IMG/VR virus record: IMGVR_UViG_3300023257_000042
Coordinates: 1-45,847 of that record
Source of the DNA: a virus
DNA: 45,847 nucleotides
Direction: 5' to 3' (one strand)
Of the stretch, positions 26,290-34,182 are shown piece by piece. Position 1 is the stretch's first letter; every line of letters starts with the position of its first letter. Below the pieces are notes generated by a model. The model had not been told where the DNA came from and searched no databases. It was given only the letters and a program-made list of their open reading frames with translations. The position numbers and the translations under genes are program-made.

Positions 26290-26930
26290 AGGGATTACAC
26301 AGGGTTAGGGAAGGGGAAGGAGAAGACGGTTAAACCTGTCTTTGGATACAGATCGGCCCCATAAAAGGGCCATAGGGCTTTCGCCCGTTGGTTTCAGGAT
26401 CACTCACCTCACGGTAACGATCTCTAAGGTTCTAGTTTTCAACTTTCTCATTTTCACTATCACTGATTCCACGAGCATCCTATCGGATGCCCTAAGACTA
26501 TGTAGGGTCCATAACCTTAGGGGTTTAACCGGAGATGCTGGGGCAACCCTTACGAGAGGATCATCCTCAATCCTCATGGGCTCCTTTCGGTCCCTCCCTC
26601 AAAGGGTAGGGCACACGTGGTCTTGCCACCTCCTCTTCCGAGGGGATGAAGGACATCCTGCAGGAAGAGGGAACTCTGTCTGTTCTTCAAAGAACGGGCT
26701 CAATCCAGGAGACATTCGGCCTAGCTCAACGGCTTTCCCATCGGTTACCCGATTGCCCCTCATCGCTGGTGTCCCTGACCCCAGGAACATCCAGATAGAC
26801 CCCCGACTTATACTTCCCCGAAGGGAACATCGAAGCGGGGCGGAAGAGGCACTCCCAGAACTGATTCTCAAGATCCGGTTGGATCGAGCCTACAGACTCA
26901 ATGGAACAGTTAGACTATGATGGTGGGCTG
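26290..26930 (-). ncRNA. Candidate large structured RNA (about 600 nt)
   Basis: No convincing gene fits 26214-26944. Instead the minus strand carries many perfect short stems whose loops are the stable RNA tetraloops: TTCCC-TTCG-GGGAA (26814-26827), ATCGG-GTAA-CCGAT (26740-26753), CCTC-GGAA-GAGG (26632-26643) and GGGC-GAAA-GCCC (26375-26386). Others are GTTCT-TTGA-AGAAC (26682-26695), a bulged CCCTACCCT/AGGGAGGG stem (26592-26611), GCATCC-GATA-GGATGC (26475-26490) and GGCCC/GGGCC (26355-26371). On the plus strand the same loops are not GNRA or UUCG, so the RNA is read from the minus strand. TTGACA at 26936-26931 could be the -35 box; the -10 is poor. Size and ornateness recall GOLLD and ROOL phage RNAs, but I cannot match either. 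Ends are approximate. Confidence 0.6.
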
Positions 26931-26944
26931 TGTCAAGCGGTCTG

Positions 26945-28039
26945 TCAGGAAAGTCCCAAGGTGCTGATGTACCTGGAGGCCACTCTTTTGATCTGTTCCT
27001 GGTTGTTTGCAGCGGCACGTGGGCGTGGACGGTCGGGTCGAGGTGACAGGAGGGAATCCATGTCTACACCTCTGAGGGAAGAAGCATCCCAGTAGATTCC
27101 GTAATCGCTGGCCTTCTCCTCCATCATAGTAAGCAGGCGGGGCTTGGACTTGAGCGCTTGGAGGAACTTCTTCCACCGGGGCTTCCAGTGCCGCTGATGG
27201 AAAGGTGAGGGCCTTATGCCTGCCTTCTCCGCTACCTCCTTCTGGGTCGGGTAACGGTGTTGACCTTCCACAATGCTGAGCCACTGAAGCATAGGGGGAC
27301 TGTCGTGCCAAGCAGCCCGCATCAGATCCCTGACCTTAGAACCCACCGGATCGTGGGTGTGGCGGAACACCACCTCTGCCAGGAACTCCCCAAACTCGTC
27401 CGGGTCATAACTAAGAAGGTTGGGGTCTTCTGCGGGGTCAGCCTCACCGAACTCGATGGGGTTCCCTTCCTCGTCCACAGGGTACGGGACATCCCGCTGC
27501 TTCCGTTCCTCTACGTCTACCTTGTTCCCAAAGTACTTACAGAGCATCCCTATTCCAATGCTGACGGGGGTTTCCTGACCGTCCAGGATCCGTTTCTTGA
27601 GCTTTTGGCCCACCATGTAGGCGGGACGTTTGATCGATCCAAGGTTGGCTCCGAGGCCCATGAGGTTGCTCGTGATGACGTCTAGGGGATCGATCCACCG
27701 GAGCTTGTAGCTGTTGATAAGTTTTGCCACACAACGGAAGACCGTGGTGTACATCCCAGTGTTGCCAGGGGAAAACCATCCTGCAGGGATCTGATGACCC
27801 TTGTCCTCGAAGTAGCTCTGGGCGTGCTGAAGCTGACCCCTCGGCCTCGGCTTCTCCATCCAGGTACCCACGGGGACGCCTGCGACACCCTCCAGTACCT
27901 GGAGGCGCAACATTATGTCGAAGTCTCGTTCGACGCCGCCCTTGACCCAGCGGGTTGCCAAACGTCGTGCCGGAGGCTCCGTGTCCGCTATCTTCCCACT
28001 CAGGCTTTTCAGCAGTTCCGCTCTGATTTCGATGCTCAT
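26945..28039 (-). CDS. Possible sigma-like or DNA-binding protein
   Basis: 364 residues from ATG 28039 (GGAGGG before it). A C-terminal part resembles sigma region 4 or another helix-turn-helix: MLQWLSIVEGQHRYPTQKEV then AEKAGIRPSPFHQRHWKPRW. An earlier helical block (YTTVFRCVAKLINSYKLRW, DPLDVITSNLMGLG) could be region-2-like. The C-terminus ends QIKRVASRYISTLGLS, sharing the VASRYL motif with the virion-like proteins downstream. It is divergent from the other sigma-like gene at 28283. The DNA-binding idea is moderate; an unrelated virion role is possible. Confidence 0.4.
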   Translation of the reverse strand: MSIEIRAELLKSLSGKIADTEPPARRLATRWVKGGVERDFDIMLRLQVLEGVAGVPVGTWMEKPRPRGQLQHAQSYFEDKGHQIPAGWFSPGNTGMYTTVFRCVAKLINSYKLRWIDPLDVITSNLMGLGANLGSIKRPAYMVGQKLKKRILDGQETPVSIGIGMLCKYFGNKVDVEERKQRDVPYPVDEEGNPIEFGEADPAEDPNLLSYDPDEFGEFLAEVVFRHTHDPVGSKVRDLMRAAWHDSPPMLQWLSIVEGQHRYPTQKEVAEKAGIRPSPFHQRHWKPRWKKFLQALKSKPRLLTMMEEKASDYGIYWDASSLRGVDMDSLLSPRPDRPRPRAAANNQEQIKRVASRYISTLGLS

Positions 28040-28141
28040 CCGTAACCCTCCATCACAACCGTCATCACAGTCTAAGTATAAGCATATCACCGTCCAGCAC
28101 TTTCGTCCCAAAACATCAGAGAAAAACCTGGATGTTTTCCC

Positions 28142-28169
28142 TTGACAGGTTCTGTGGGCGGGGTAAGGT
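28142..28169 (+). promoter_or_regulatory. Sigma-70-type promoter of the sigma-like gene
   Basis: TTGACA (28142-28147), 16 bases, TAAGGT (28164-28169), 113 bases before the ATG at 28283. The -35 box is perfect. Transcription would start near 28176, at the edge of the structured leader. Confidence 0.6.
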
Positions 28170-28259
28170 CCCTGGTGATCGAGGTGGACCTTGCTCCCGT
28201 TTCGAGCCCTGTCTACGCCCCGATCAAAGCTAAACCGAGGTGACTACACCCTACCAGGG
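28170..28259 (+). other. Structured leader, predicted three-way junction
   Basis: An outer stem CCCTGGT (28170-28176)/ACCAGGG (28253-28259) encloses GATCG (28177-28181)/CGATC (28221-28225) with an inner GCTC/GAGC hairpin (28193-28207), and GGTG (28239-28242)/CACC (28247-28250). The ribosome site AAGGAGG follows 10 bases later. It looks like a regulatory 5' leader. If the start point is really near 28176, the outer stem would be lost, so the transcription start is critical. Confidence 0.4.
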
Positions 28260-28282
28260 CTGTCACCCAAGGAGGCCCTTCC

Positions 28283-29371
28283 ATGACAATTGCTCTCCCC
28301 AGTTTCAGTGACTTCAGAAACCCTGTATTGACCGTGTTGGGAACCCTCACCGACAATCAGCCTGGTGTGTTCGTCCCCCTCACAGATAAGCTCTTCCTGA
28401 TGGTTTATCGGGCGGCAGGGTTCAACCCGAAGAGGCTCTCCCTGTGTGGGAAGCCTGAGGATGGCTGGCGCATTGAGGGCATCAGCGGTCCTCCGGGGTT
28501 TCGGCGCAAGGTTTCCATCGCCTACCAGGATCTACACACCCGAGTTAAGGTCCCCCTGACCGTGAAGGGTATCCGAGGCCAATGGGCACTCACCCCCGAG
28601 GGGGTAACACAGAATCAGGTCCTGGAGGAAGCGTCCAGGGGCAAGCCCAACGAAACTGCCCTGTTCATCGACCGGAGACTGAAGGAAACTAAAGGGGACT
28701 TCCTCCGCCTGCTCCATAGGTCCGTCGCCTCCAAGATGCTTGTGTCTGCTACTTCAGGGATGGTTGAGGATCATGTCCAGAATTGTATGGTCCGACTGAT
28801 CCACAGGAACGCTCTGAAGAGCCGCATCATGATGGGCCTCCCGATCCCCGATTACCATATCGTCCAGTGGGCCGTCAGAGCCGCATACACGGACGCCCGG
28901 AACGATGGAACAGAACCTGTGGCACGGGAGATGTACGGTGCCCGCACGGATACGGAAAGGGCACGGGCCAAATTGAACCCCTCTCTTATCGTTACGACAT
29001 CACACAGGGATCCCCGGATTCTGTGGGGAGGGGAAGACAGCGACGGAGCCTGGACGGATATTCGTGACGACAGCACCACCGCTACCAGCGACGCTGTGGA
29101 CGACAACCTGTTGTTCCAGGGCATCTGGGACAGGGTTGAATCCGTAATGCAGTCGAAGACCCCGGAGGGATCCCGTTACCTGGAACTGTTGGGGAGGAAG
29201 GCAACGGGGTTCTCCATCCAGGAATTGGCGGACGTCGAGGGGATACCCACCAAACGGATGAAGGCACTTCTGAACAAGGCCAAGCGGACGGCGAGAGCGT
29301 CCTGGGAGACTGTTCAGGCACAGATTCTGGAGACTGCTGAAATGTCCGAGGGGCGTCCTGTCGGGGTGTGA
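28283..29371 (+). CDS. Sigma-70-like RNA polymerase factor
   Basis: 362 residues, ATG preceded by AAGGAGG. A region-2-like block (DFLRLLHRSVASKMLV, MVEDHVQNCMVRLIHRNAL, IVQWAVRAAYTDARND) has the helical pattern in which sigma factors bind core polymerase and melt the -10 box. A region-4-like block (RYLELLGRKATGFSIQELAD, VEGIPTKRMKALLNKAKR) is a helix-turn-helix that would read a -35 box. The N-terminal 130 residues are unknown. It is the only long plus-strand gene in the minus-strand half of the window that is not a homing endonuclease, has its own host-like promoter, and is a good candidate to recognise the GGATCATCTC-N11-GAGTAGA motif. Confidence 0.55.
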   Translation: MTIALPSFSDFRNPVLTVLGTLTDNQPGVFVPLTDKLFLMVYRAAGFNPKRLSLCGKPEDGWRIEGISGPPGFRRKVSIAYQDLHTRVKVPLTVKGIRGQWALTPEGVTQNQVLEEASRGKPNETALFIDRRLKETKGDFLRLLHRSVASKMLVSATSGMVEDHVQNCMVRLIHRNALKSRIMMGLPIPDYHIVQWAVRAAYTDARNDGTEPVAREMYGARTDTERARAKLNPSLIVTTSHRDPRILWGGEDSDGAWTDIRDDSTTATSDAVDDNLLFQGIWDRVESVMQSKTPEGSRYLELLGRKATGFSIQELADVEGIPTKRMKALLNKAKRTARASWETVQAQILETAEMSEGRPVGV

Positions 29372-29439
29372 GGGCCGAAGGGGTCCCCGGGTGTAGGCCC
29401 CTCCCCGTCGCAGCGGTTCTCAGGGCCACGTAGCCCCTC

Positions 29440-29730
29440 CTAGCGGTGATCCTTCTCTACCCACTTGTCAACGGTTTCCCCGTCCAGGGTCAGGGACTTG
29501 ATGCAATCCTCACCATCCCCGTCGATTCCCCCGATCATTAAACTCTCGTCCTTCAGGGTGCAGGAGTGGCCTACGCCGCCGCACCACTGGAGGTAACTCA
29601 GGATGTTGGTGATGCCTTTAGCCCCATTGCGGTTGCAGATGATCTGGATGACGGCTGCGTTCTCCATGGTGTTGGGACACCCGTCTCCCGCTGCGAGCCA
29701 TCGGGAGGCTATCCTCTGTGTGGCTGTCAC
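29440..29730 (-). CDS. Hypothetical protein with VASRYL-like N-terminal motif
   Basis: 96 residues, GTG start with GAGG five bases before it, overlapping the previous stop (TGTGA). The N-terminus reads TQRIASRWLAAGDG, the motif shared with five other proteins nearby. A middle part with three cysteines (IICNRNG, QWCGGVGHSC) could bind metal. It converges on the sigma-like gene; a G/C-rich region at 29372-29439 separates them. Confidence 0.6.
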   Translation of the reverse strand: MTATQRIASRWLAAGDGCPNTMENAAVIQIICNRNGAKGITNILSYLQWCGGVGHSCTLKDESLMIGGIDGDGEDCIKSLTLDGETVDKWVEKDHR

Positions 29731-30047
29731 AGCATCCTCAGCATCGCCCTGAAGGGGCGGACGACCTCGTAGAGACGGTCGAGGGTGGAGCCAATGAACT
29801 GCTTCTCTTGTTCCAACTGCTGGGTGGCACCCTCGATCTCATCCAGGAGAACCTCGAAATCAGCGGGGTCGTCATTCATCGTGGTAGAAGCCAACCGCCT
29901 TACATTGTCAGCAAGGTCCGACCAGAGACGTGCGTTCTTTTCACGTTCCTTGGCTCCCCGTTGCATGGCGATTCCGAGCCTTTCCACGGATTGGTAATCA
30001 CCCTGGGACAGATACCGCAGAGCCAGCTTCCTCGTTGTGTCGCTCAT
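29727..30047 (-). CDS. Small coiled-coil protein with VASRYL-like motif
   Basis: 106 residues from ATG 30047, with GGAG eight bases upstream; the longer open frame to 30365 is a shadow of the next gene. Begins TTRKLALRYLSQGDYQSVER, then a charged helical region (EREKNARLWSDLADNVRRLA) and a coiled-coil tail (EIEGATQQLEQEKQFIGSTL). Probably a small structural or scaffold-type protein; inference from motif and context. Confidence 0.65.
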   Translation of the reverse strand: MSDTTRKLALRYLSQGDYQSVERLGIAMQRGAKEREKNARLWSDLADNVRRLASTTMNDDPADFEVLLDEIEGATQQLEQEKQFIGSTLDRLYEVVRPFRAMLRML

Positions 30048-30048
30048 G

Positions 30049-33000
30049 TCATTCACTCCAAGCCAGCCATCCGTCCACAGTGTCAGGTGCCCCCGATGCA
30101 GACTTCCGGTCGGGGTCAGGGTAACTGGAGTGTAGCAGCCGGGAATACACGCAGTCGCCTTCCTGGGCGTGCCTGTCCAGGAAGGCCGTGACATTGGTGT
30201 GCCTGTCCGACCGGCGGCTGTGAAGGTCCGAGACGAGGTGTCCGGCGACGTCCCGCACATCGGTGCAGGCGCTGAGTCCGAGGCGGGCGGTTTTGGCCAG
30301 GTGACCGTACAGGCCGTACTTCCGCTTGGCCGTCTTCCCATCCTCGGGGGGGTCCTCGGGTTCATCGCTGGCGATCTTCGGCCCGATGTTTCCGAGAGCT
30401 GCCACCAGGATCTTGGCCGAGAGGCTGTCCGCCTTCTTGGCGTGGGTTACGAGAAACGGGGCGACCCGCTCATCTTTGGCGTAAACCCTCCTCGCTACCT
30501 TCTCCGCTTGCTTGGTCAGCTTACGGACACAACCCTCGCAGTCGGACTGGACGCCCTTGGTGAAGCCATAGAGGCCCCCAGCGGCTGCACCTTTGATTTT
30601 GCCGTGCTCCCGTCCAATCCAGGCACACAGGGCGTTAGGATCCCTGATGTCTTTCCCGCACTCCTTCTGGTATGCCACGCAGTTGTCGAAGGCTTCACCC
30701 TTCCCACCCTTGAAGTCGCCCTTGTCGTCCTTGTACTTCTCACCGCAGGTACCCAGGCGGGTCCAGGTGATGTCCGCACCCTTAACACGGACTGAACCGT
30801 CAGGTTGCACGGATGATGACTTCCAGTCATTGATCTGGATCTGACCATCAGGGTATCCTTCCAAGGGATTGTCCGAGGCTGCCTTCCCGTCCAGTTCGTC
30901 CACTTTGCCGTGGTATTTGTCCCAGAGGGCCTTATCCTCCTTGGACATGTTCTCGGTGGGGTCAGCGGGCTTCCCTTCCTCGAACCGGGCGACCTGCTCG
31001 TCCGATGCGTCCTTCCCCTCCAGTTCGTCCACCTTGCCGTGGTACTTTTCCCATTTCTTCTTATCCTCAGGGGACATGTTCTCAGTAGGGTCGGCGGACT
31101 CGCCCTCTTCGAACCGGGCGAGTTGTTCGTCTGCCCGGATGCCCCGTTGTGCGTACTCCCGAATGATCCTTTTGTCCTGCCAGAAGGCTACTATGTCGTT
31201 GTCGTTGAACTGGTCCAGGATCGCCCCCCCATAGATGGCTCCATGCGGTCCCACCTGCTCATTGGGCTCACCCGGTTCAAGGGACTCGTTATGCTTCTTC
31301 ACGAAACGAGCGATGTTGTTGCGAGTGGGCTTTCCGTAGGACCGTGAGTCCCAGATGCTGTTGCTTTGGCTGTACCTTCGGGTGACGGGGTACACCTTCA
31401 GCACGTACCGTGGGGTGGAGTCCCGACCGGCTTGGTGGCCTGTGGGAGCGGGGTCAGTAGACCAGAAAGAAACCGGCTGTGCCCCGGATCCAACCACCCA
31501 GCGCCCGTTGAAAATGTAAAGGTCGCAACCCTTCTGACCCGGTCCCCAGTCACCACACATGTAGAAACCGTGGCCATATTCAGGTTTATGTTCGAGGGCT
31601 TCCAGCGCCCGGAGATTGCGGACACCCTTGGCCCGCATCAGGTCACGTAGGGACTTGTACTTGACGCCACCGTCACCGTACTTGACGTCGTTGTCCGTGA
31701 AACCACTGAACTTGAAGAAGTCTAGGTGCCCCCCTCGTCCCTCTTCAACCCCATAGATGTGCCCCACTTTCATCTGGGAAACTCTGACGAGGGAGTCCAG
31801 TACGTACTCCTTGCCGTAGAACTTGGGAAGGGCCTCCGGCTCGTTCCATCTACCAGCCCGGCGACTGTTCTTGATCATCTTGTTCAGTTCAGCCTTGATC
31901 TCCTTGGCTTTGGGGCCTCGCCAGGAGGAGGCATTGGTGAGGAAGTAGGCCACGATCTGACGGGCTGAATCCGCCCCGAAGCTGTCGGTGATGTCGTCCA
32001 GGCGGAACATGGCGTCCAGGTGGGGCTTGGCAGCGTAGTTCACGGGCTTCCAGTCCCTGCGGATGTCCACGGCGATCTCGTGGATGGGACGGACGCCAGC
32101 GGTGATGGTTTTGCCCCACTTGGACTCCAGGATTGTTTCTCCTGTGGCGGTTAGACCTCTGGCCACATTGTCAGGAAGGCTTGCGATGAAGTTATCATCC
32201 CAAGTGTCAGGGACAAGACGCAGCCTTGTCAGATCGATGATATGGTTGGGACTGATCTTCCGACCCACATTGTCATGGATCCAGTCCTTCAGGTCATTCC
32301 TGTCCGTGGTCCTGAGTTTGATGTCAGAAGTCGTCTTGCGAGGGTCACCCAACGTAACCAGGAACCCACCGCCAGAGTCCCTGGAGATCACGTACATCCA
32401 TTGTGTTACCTGTTTCTTTACCCCTTGACCTGAGGCGGCGATGTCCATGACGACCGTGGGTTCATCCCCGGCTCCAGGCAACTCAGAGCTTGGCTCCTCG
32501 TTGGGGATGACCGTGACGGGGCCACCGAGCCTCGTCATAGAGGACGTTTTGCCCTTGGGTTCAGGCTTCCTCTTGATCTCGGGCTCGGGGGTCTTCTCCA
32601 CTACGGTGTGCTCCACCGAATGCATCTGAGGATCAGCATCAGGGTGCTTCCTGAGGTATTCCCGCCTGGACGTCTCGTCGGGGAACACCGTGGCCTGCTT
32701 GAACTGGTCCTTGTGCTTGATGCGTTCCTCGTCCCACTTCTTCTTGTCCGCCTCGGACATGTTTTTGGTGGGGTCGGCAGGCTCACCTTTTTCGAACATG
32801 CCCTCACGTTCATCGTGGGCGTCACCGGGGAGCAGGGAGGTAGACTCCCCAACCGGGTTCGTGTCCCCGGTGATCTCCGTGTCGTCTTTGAGGTTGACGT
32901 TGATCAGGGATTGCATCGAGGCCAGTCTAGTGACATCCTTCTGGGACGCCGCTCTCAGGTGCTCCAAGTTGAGTGCCTTCAACTCTTCTTCGTCCCCATT

Positions 33001-33579
33001 GTCCAGGGCATCGATGATGTCCTGCATGTCACCAGTTGGGGTGAAGCGGTTGAGCTTCCGACGCCGCTTTTTGGCCTGTGCGACTTGGGACTTCCACTCT
33101 GCGTGCCCCATCATCTCCAGTACCTTGTAAAGACGGGAGTAGATTTTGTCCGCTCCAGGCCACGACGGAGTCGATGCAAGGACACGACGGAAGGCCGCAC
33201 GTAACTCAAGTGTTCCCGCCATTTCGAAGTTGCTCTCATCCACGGCTAGAGGGCATTCGGGAGAACCCCTTCCCGGTCCTGTACCATCGGGTACACCTTG
33301 GATTCCTTCGACCAGTTGTTCATCCTCGAACAGGGGATAGTCAGAGGAGTTACACCCCGGCCCCGTACCATCAGGCACACCTCTGGTTCCTCCAGCCAAC
33401 CGTTCGTGAGGACATTCAGGGGAGCCTTTTCCTGGGCCTGTGCCATCAGGTATACCTCGGGTTCCTTCTACCAGTTGCTCCTCTTCGGATAGAGGACAAT
33501 CCGGGGAGAATCTACCCAGTCCTGTACCATCAGACACACCCGGAACAATTCCTGCCAAACGTTGCATCTTTTTACTCAT
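30049..33579 (-). CDS. Large multidomain virion-like protein with internal repeats
   Basis: 1,176 residues, ATG with GAGGG eight bases before it. The first 115 residues hold four copies of a DGTG(P/L)G unit, e.g. GIPDGTGPGKGSPECP and GVPDGTGPGRGSPECP. Three copies of ADPT(E/K)NMS with DKKKW or DKALW follow at about residues 280, 815 and 860. The central part includes NHIIDLTRLRLVPDTWDD and YVLDSLVRVSQMKVGHIYG. Near residue 985 is a Cys motif (FDNCVAYQKECGKDIRDP, NALCAWIGREHG), and a later KVARRVYAKDERVAPFL segment recalls the VASRYL motif. Such motif mixtures occur in phage virion proteins. Enzymatic function is not visible; it could be an internal head or tail protein. Confidence 0.6.
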   Translation of the reverse strand: MSKKMQRLAGIVPGVSDGTGLGRFSPDCPLSEEEQLVEGTRGIPDGTGPGKGSPECPHERLAGGTRGVPDGTGPGCNSSDYPLFEDEQLVEGIQGVPDGTGPGRGSPECPLAVDESNFEMAGTLELRAAFRRVLASTPSWPGADKIYSRLYKVLEMMGHAEWKSQVAQAKKRRRKLNRFTPTGDMQDIIDALDNGDEEELKALNLEHLRAASQKDVTRLASMQSLINVNLKDDTEITGDTNPVGESTSLLPGDAHDEREGMFEKGEPADPTKNMSEADKKKWDEERIKHKDQFKQATVFPDETSRREYLRKHPDADPQMHSVEHTVVEKTPEPEIKRKPEPKGKTSSMTRLGGPVTVIPNEEPSSELPGAGDEPTVVMDIAASGQGVKKQVTQWMYVISRDSGGGFLVTLGDPRKTTSDIKLRTTDRNDLKDWIHDNVGRKISPNHIIDLTRLRLVPDTWDDNFIASLPDNVARGLTATGETILESKWGKTITAGVRPIHEIAVDIRRDWKPVNYAAKPHLDAMFRLDDITDSFGADSARQIVAYFLTNASSWRGPKAKEIKAELNKMIKNSRRAGRWNEPEALPKFYGKEYVLDSLVRVSQMKVGHIYGVEEGRGGHLDFFKFSGFTDNDVKYGDGGVKYKSLRDLMRAKGVRNLRALEALEHKPEYGHGFYMCGDWGPGQKGCDLYIFNGRWVVGSGAQPVSFWSTDPAPTGHQAGRDSTPRYVLKVYPVTRRYSQSNSIWDSRSYGKPTRNNIARFVKKHNESLEPGEPNEQVGPHGAIYGGAILDQFNDNDIVAFWQDKRIIREYAQRGIRADEQLARFEEGESADPTENMSPEDKKKWEKYHGKVDELEGKDASDEQVARFEEGKPADPTENMSKEDKALWDKYHGKVDELDGKAASDNPLEGYPDGQIQINDWKSSSVQPDGSVRVKGADITWTRLGTCGEKYKDDKGDFKGGKGEAFDNCVAYQKECGKDIRDPNALCAWIGREHGKIKGAAAGGLYGFTKGVQSDCEGCVRKLTKQAEKVARRVYAKDERVAPFLVTHAKKADSLSAKILVAALGNIGPKIASDEPEDPPEDGKTAKRKYGLYGHLAKTARLGLSACTDVRDVAGHLVSDLHSRRSDRHTNVTAFLDRHAQEGDCVYSRLLHSSYPDPDRKSASGAPDTVDGWLAWSE

Positions 33580-33591
33580 GATTTGTACCCT

Positions 33592-34182
33592 CTAGTTCAT
33601 TGCTTCAATTAAGGCAGCTAGTGACGTTTCATCTAGCCCCAGTCTCATTGCCTTGTTCAGTTTCAGTGCTAGTTGAACATCAGGCCCCAGGCTCTGAGTG
33701 GACTCGGCTTTCCTAATGTATCCCTTGAGGAACTGAACGACATCTGCCACTGTTTCAGCAATTGCTTTGCGGACACGAGGCTCATCATTATGTCCGGGAT
33801 CCTTCACTCGGTGGTCTACAAACCACCAGGAGTTAGTGTGTACCAGAAAGAACACCCCGTCCGGGAAGGTGAAGGTTTGCAGATGCTTCGTCCCGGACAT
33901 AGTAATGGCACTGATGGAGAGAGCAGCATACTCGCCCCCATGGAAGGTGGTTTGGGCAAAACCCACCGCTACGTCTGAGATCGTGGGGGAATCCAACTCA
34001 AAGGACATTGCCAGCTCGTTTTTTCGGGTGCCCTTTTTCCCGATGCCCTTCCCCACAGCCTGGATCACCTGAAGAGGTGTGCTTCGGTGGTCCCATCGAG
34101 CCTGTTTGAGGATCGGTACAAGGTGCCTCTGGGTCTCGGGGTGTTTCCTCGCCAGCTTCACAAGTTCTTTCCTCAGGCTCAT
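33592..34182 (-). CDS. Hypothetical virion-associated protein
   Basis: 196 residues, ATG five bases after GGGAGG, overlapping the previous stop (ATGA). Starts with SLRKELVKLARKHPETQRHL then VPILKQA, a helical N-terminal motif seen repeatedly in phage structural proteins. A mixed beta region follows (DVAVGFAQTTFHGGEYAALS, VFFLVHTNSWWFVDH) and a helical tail. Function unknown. Confidence 0.6.
   Translation of the reverse strand: MSLRKELVKLARKHPETQRHLVPILKQARWDHRSTPLQVIQAVGKGIGKKGTRKNELAMSFELDSPTISDVAVGFAQTTFHGGEYAALSISAITMSGTKHLQTFTFPDGVFFLVHTNSWWFVDHRVKDPGHNDEPRVRKAIAETVADVVQFLKGYIRKAESTQSLGPDVQLALKLNKAMRLGLDETSLAALIEAMN

Noticed and set aside
26720-26906. Minus-strand frame with QFWECLFRPASMFPSGKY and GVYLDVPGVRDTSDEGQ
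   Set aside because: Looks protein-like over a short stretch, but it is closed by a stop on both sides and has no ribosome site.
26342-26920. A 192-codon plus-strand frame and a 90-codon minus-strand frame in the structured region
   Set aside because: No ribosome site, odd composition, and both cut across many tetraloop hairpins; better explained as structured RNA.
29727-30365. A 212-codon frame extending the 106-residue protein
   Set aside because: The added part is an antisense-type shadow of the large gene and has no start signal; ATG 30047 is coupled to the upstream stop.
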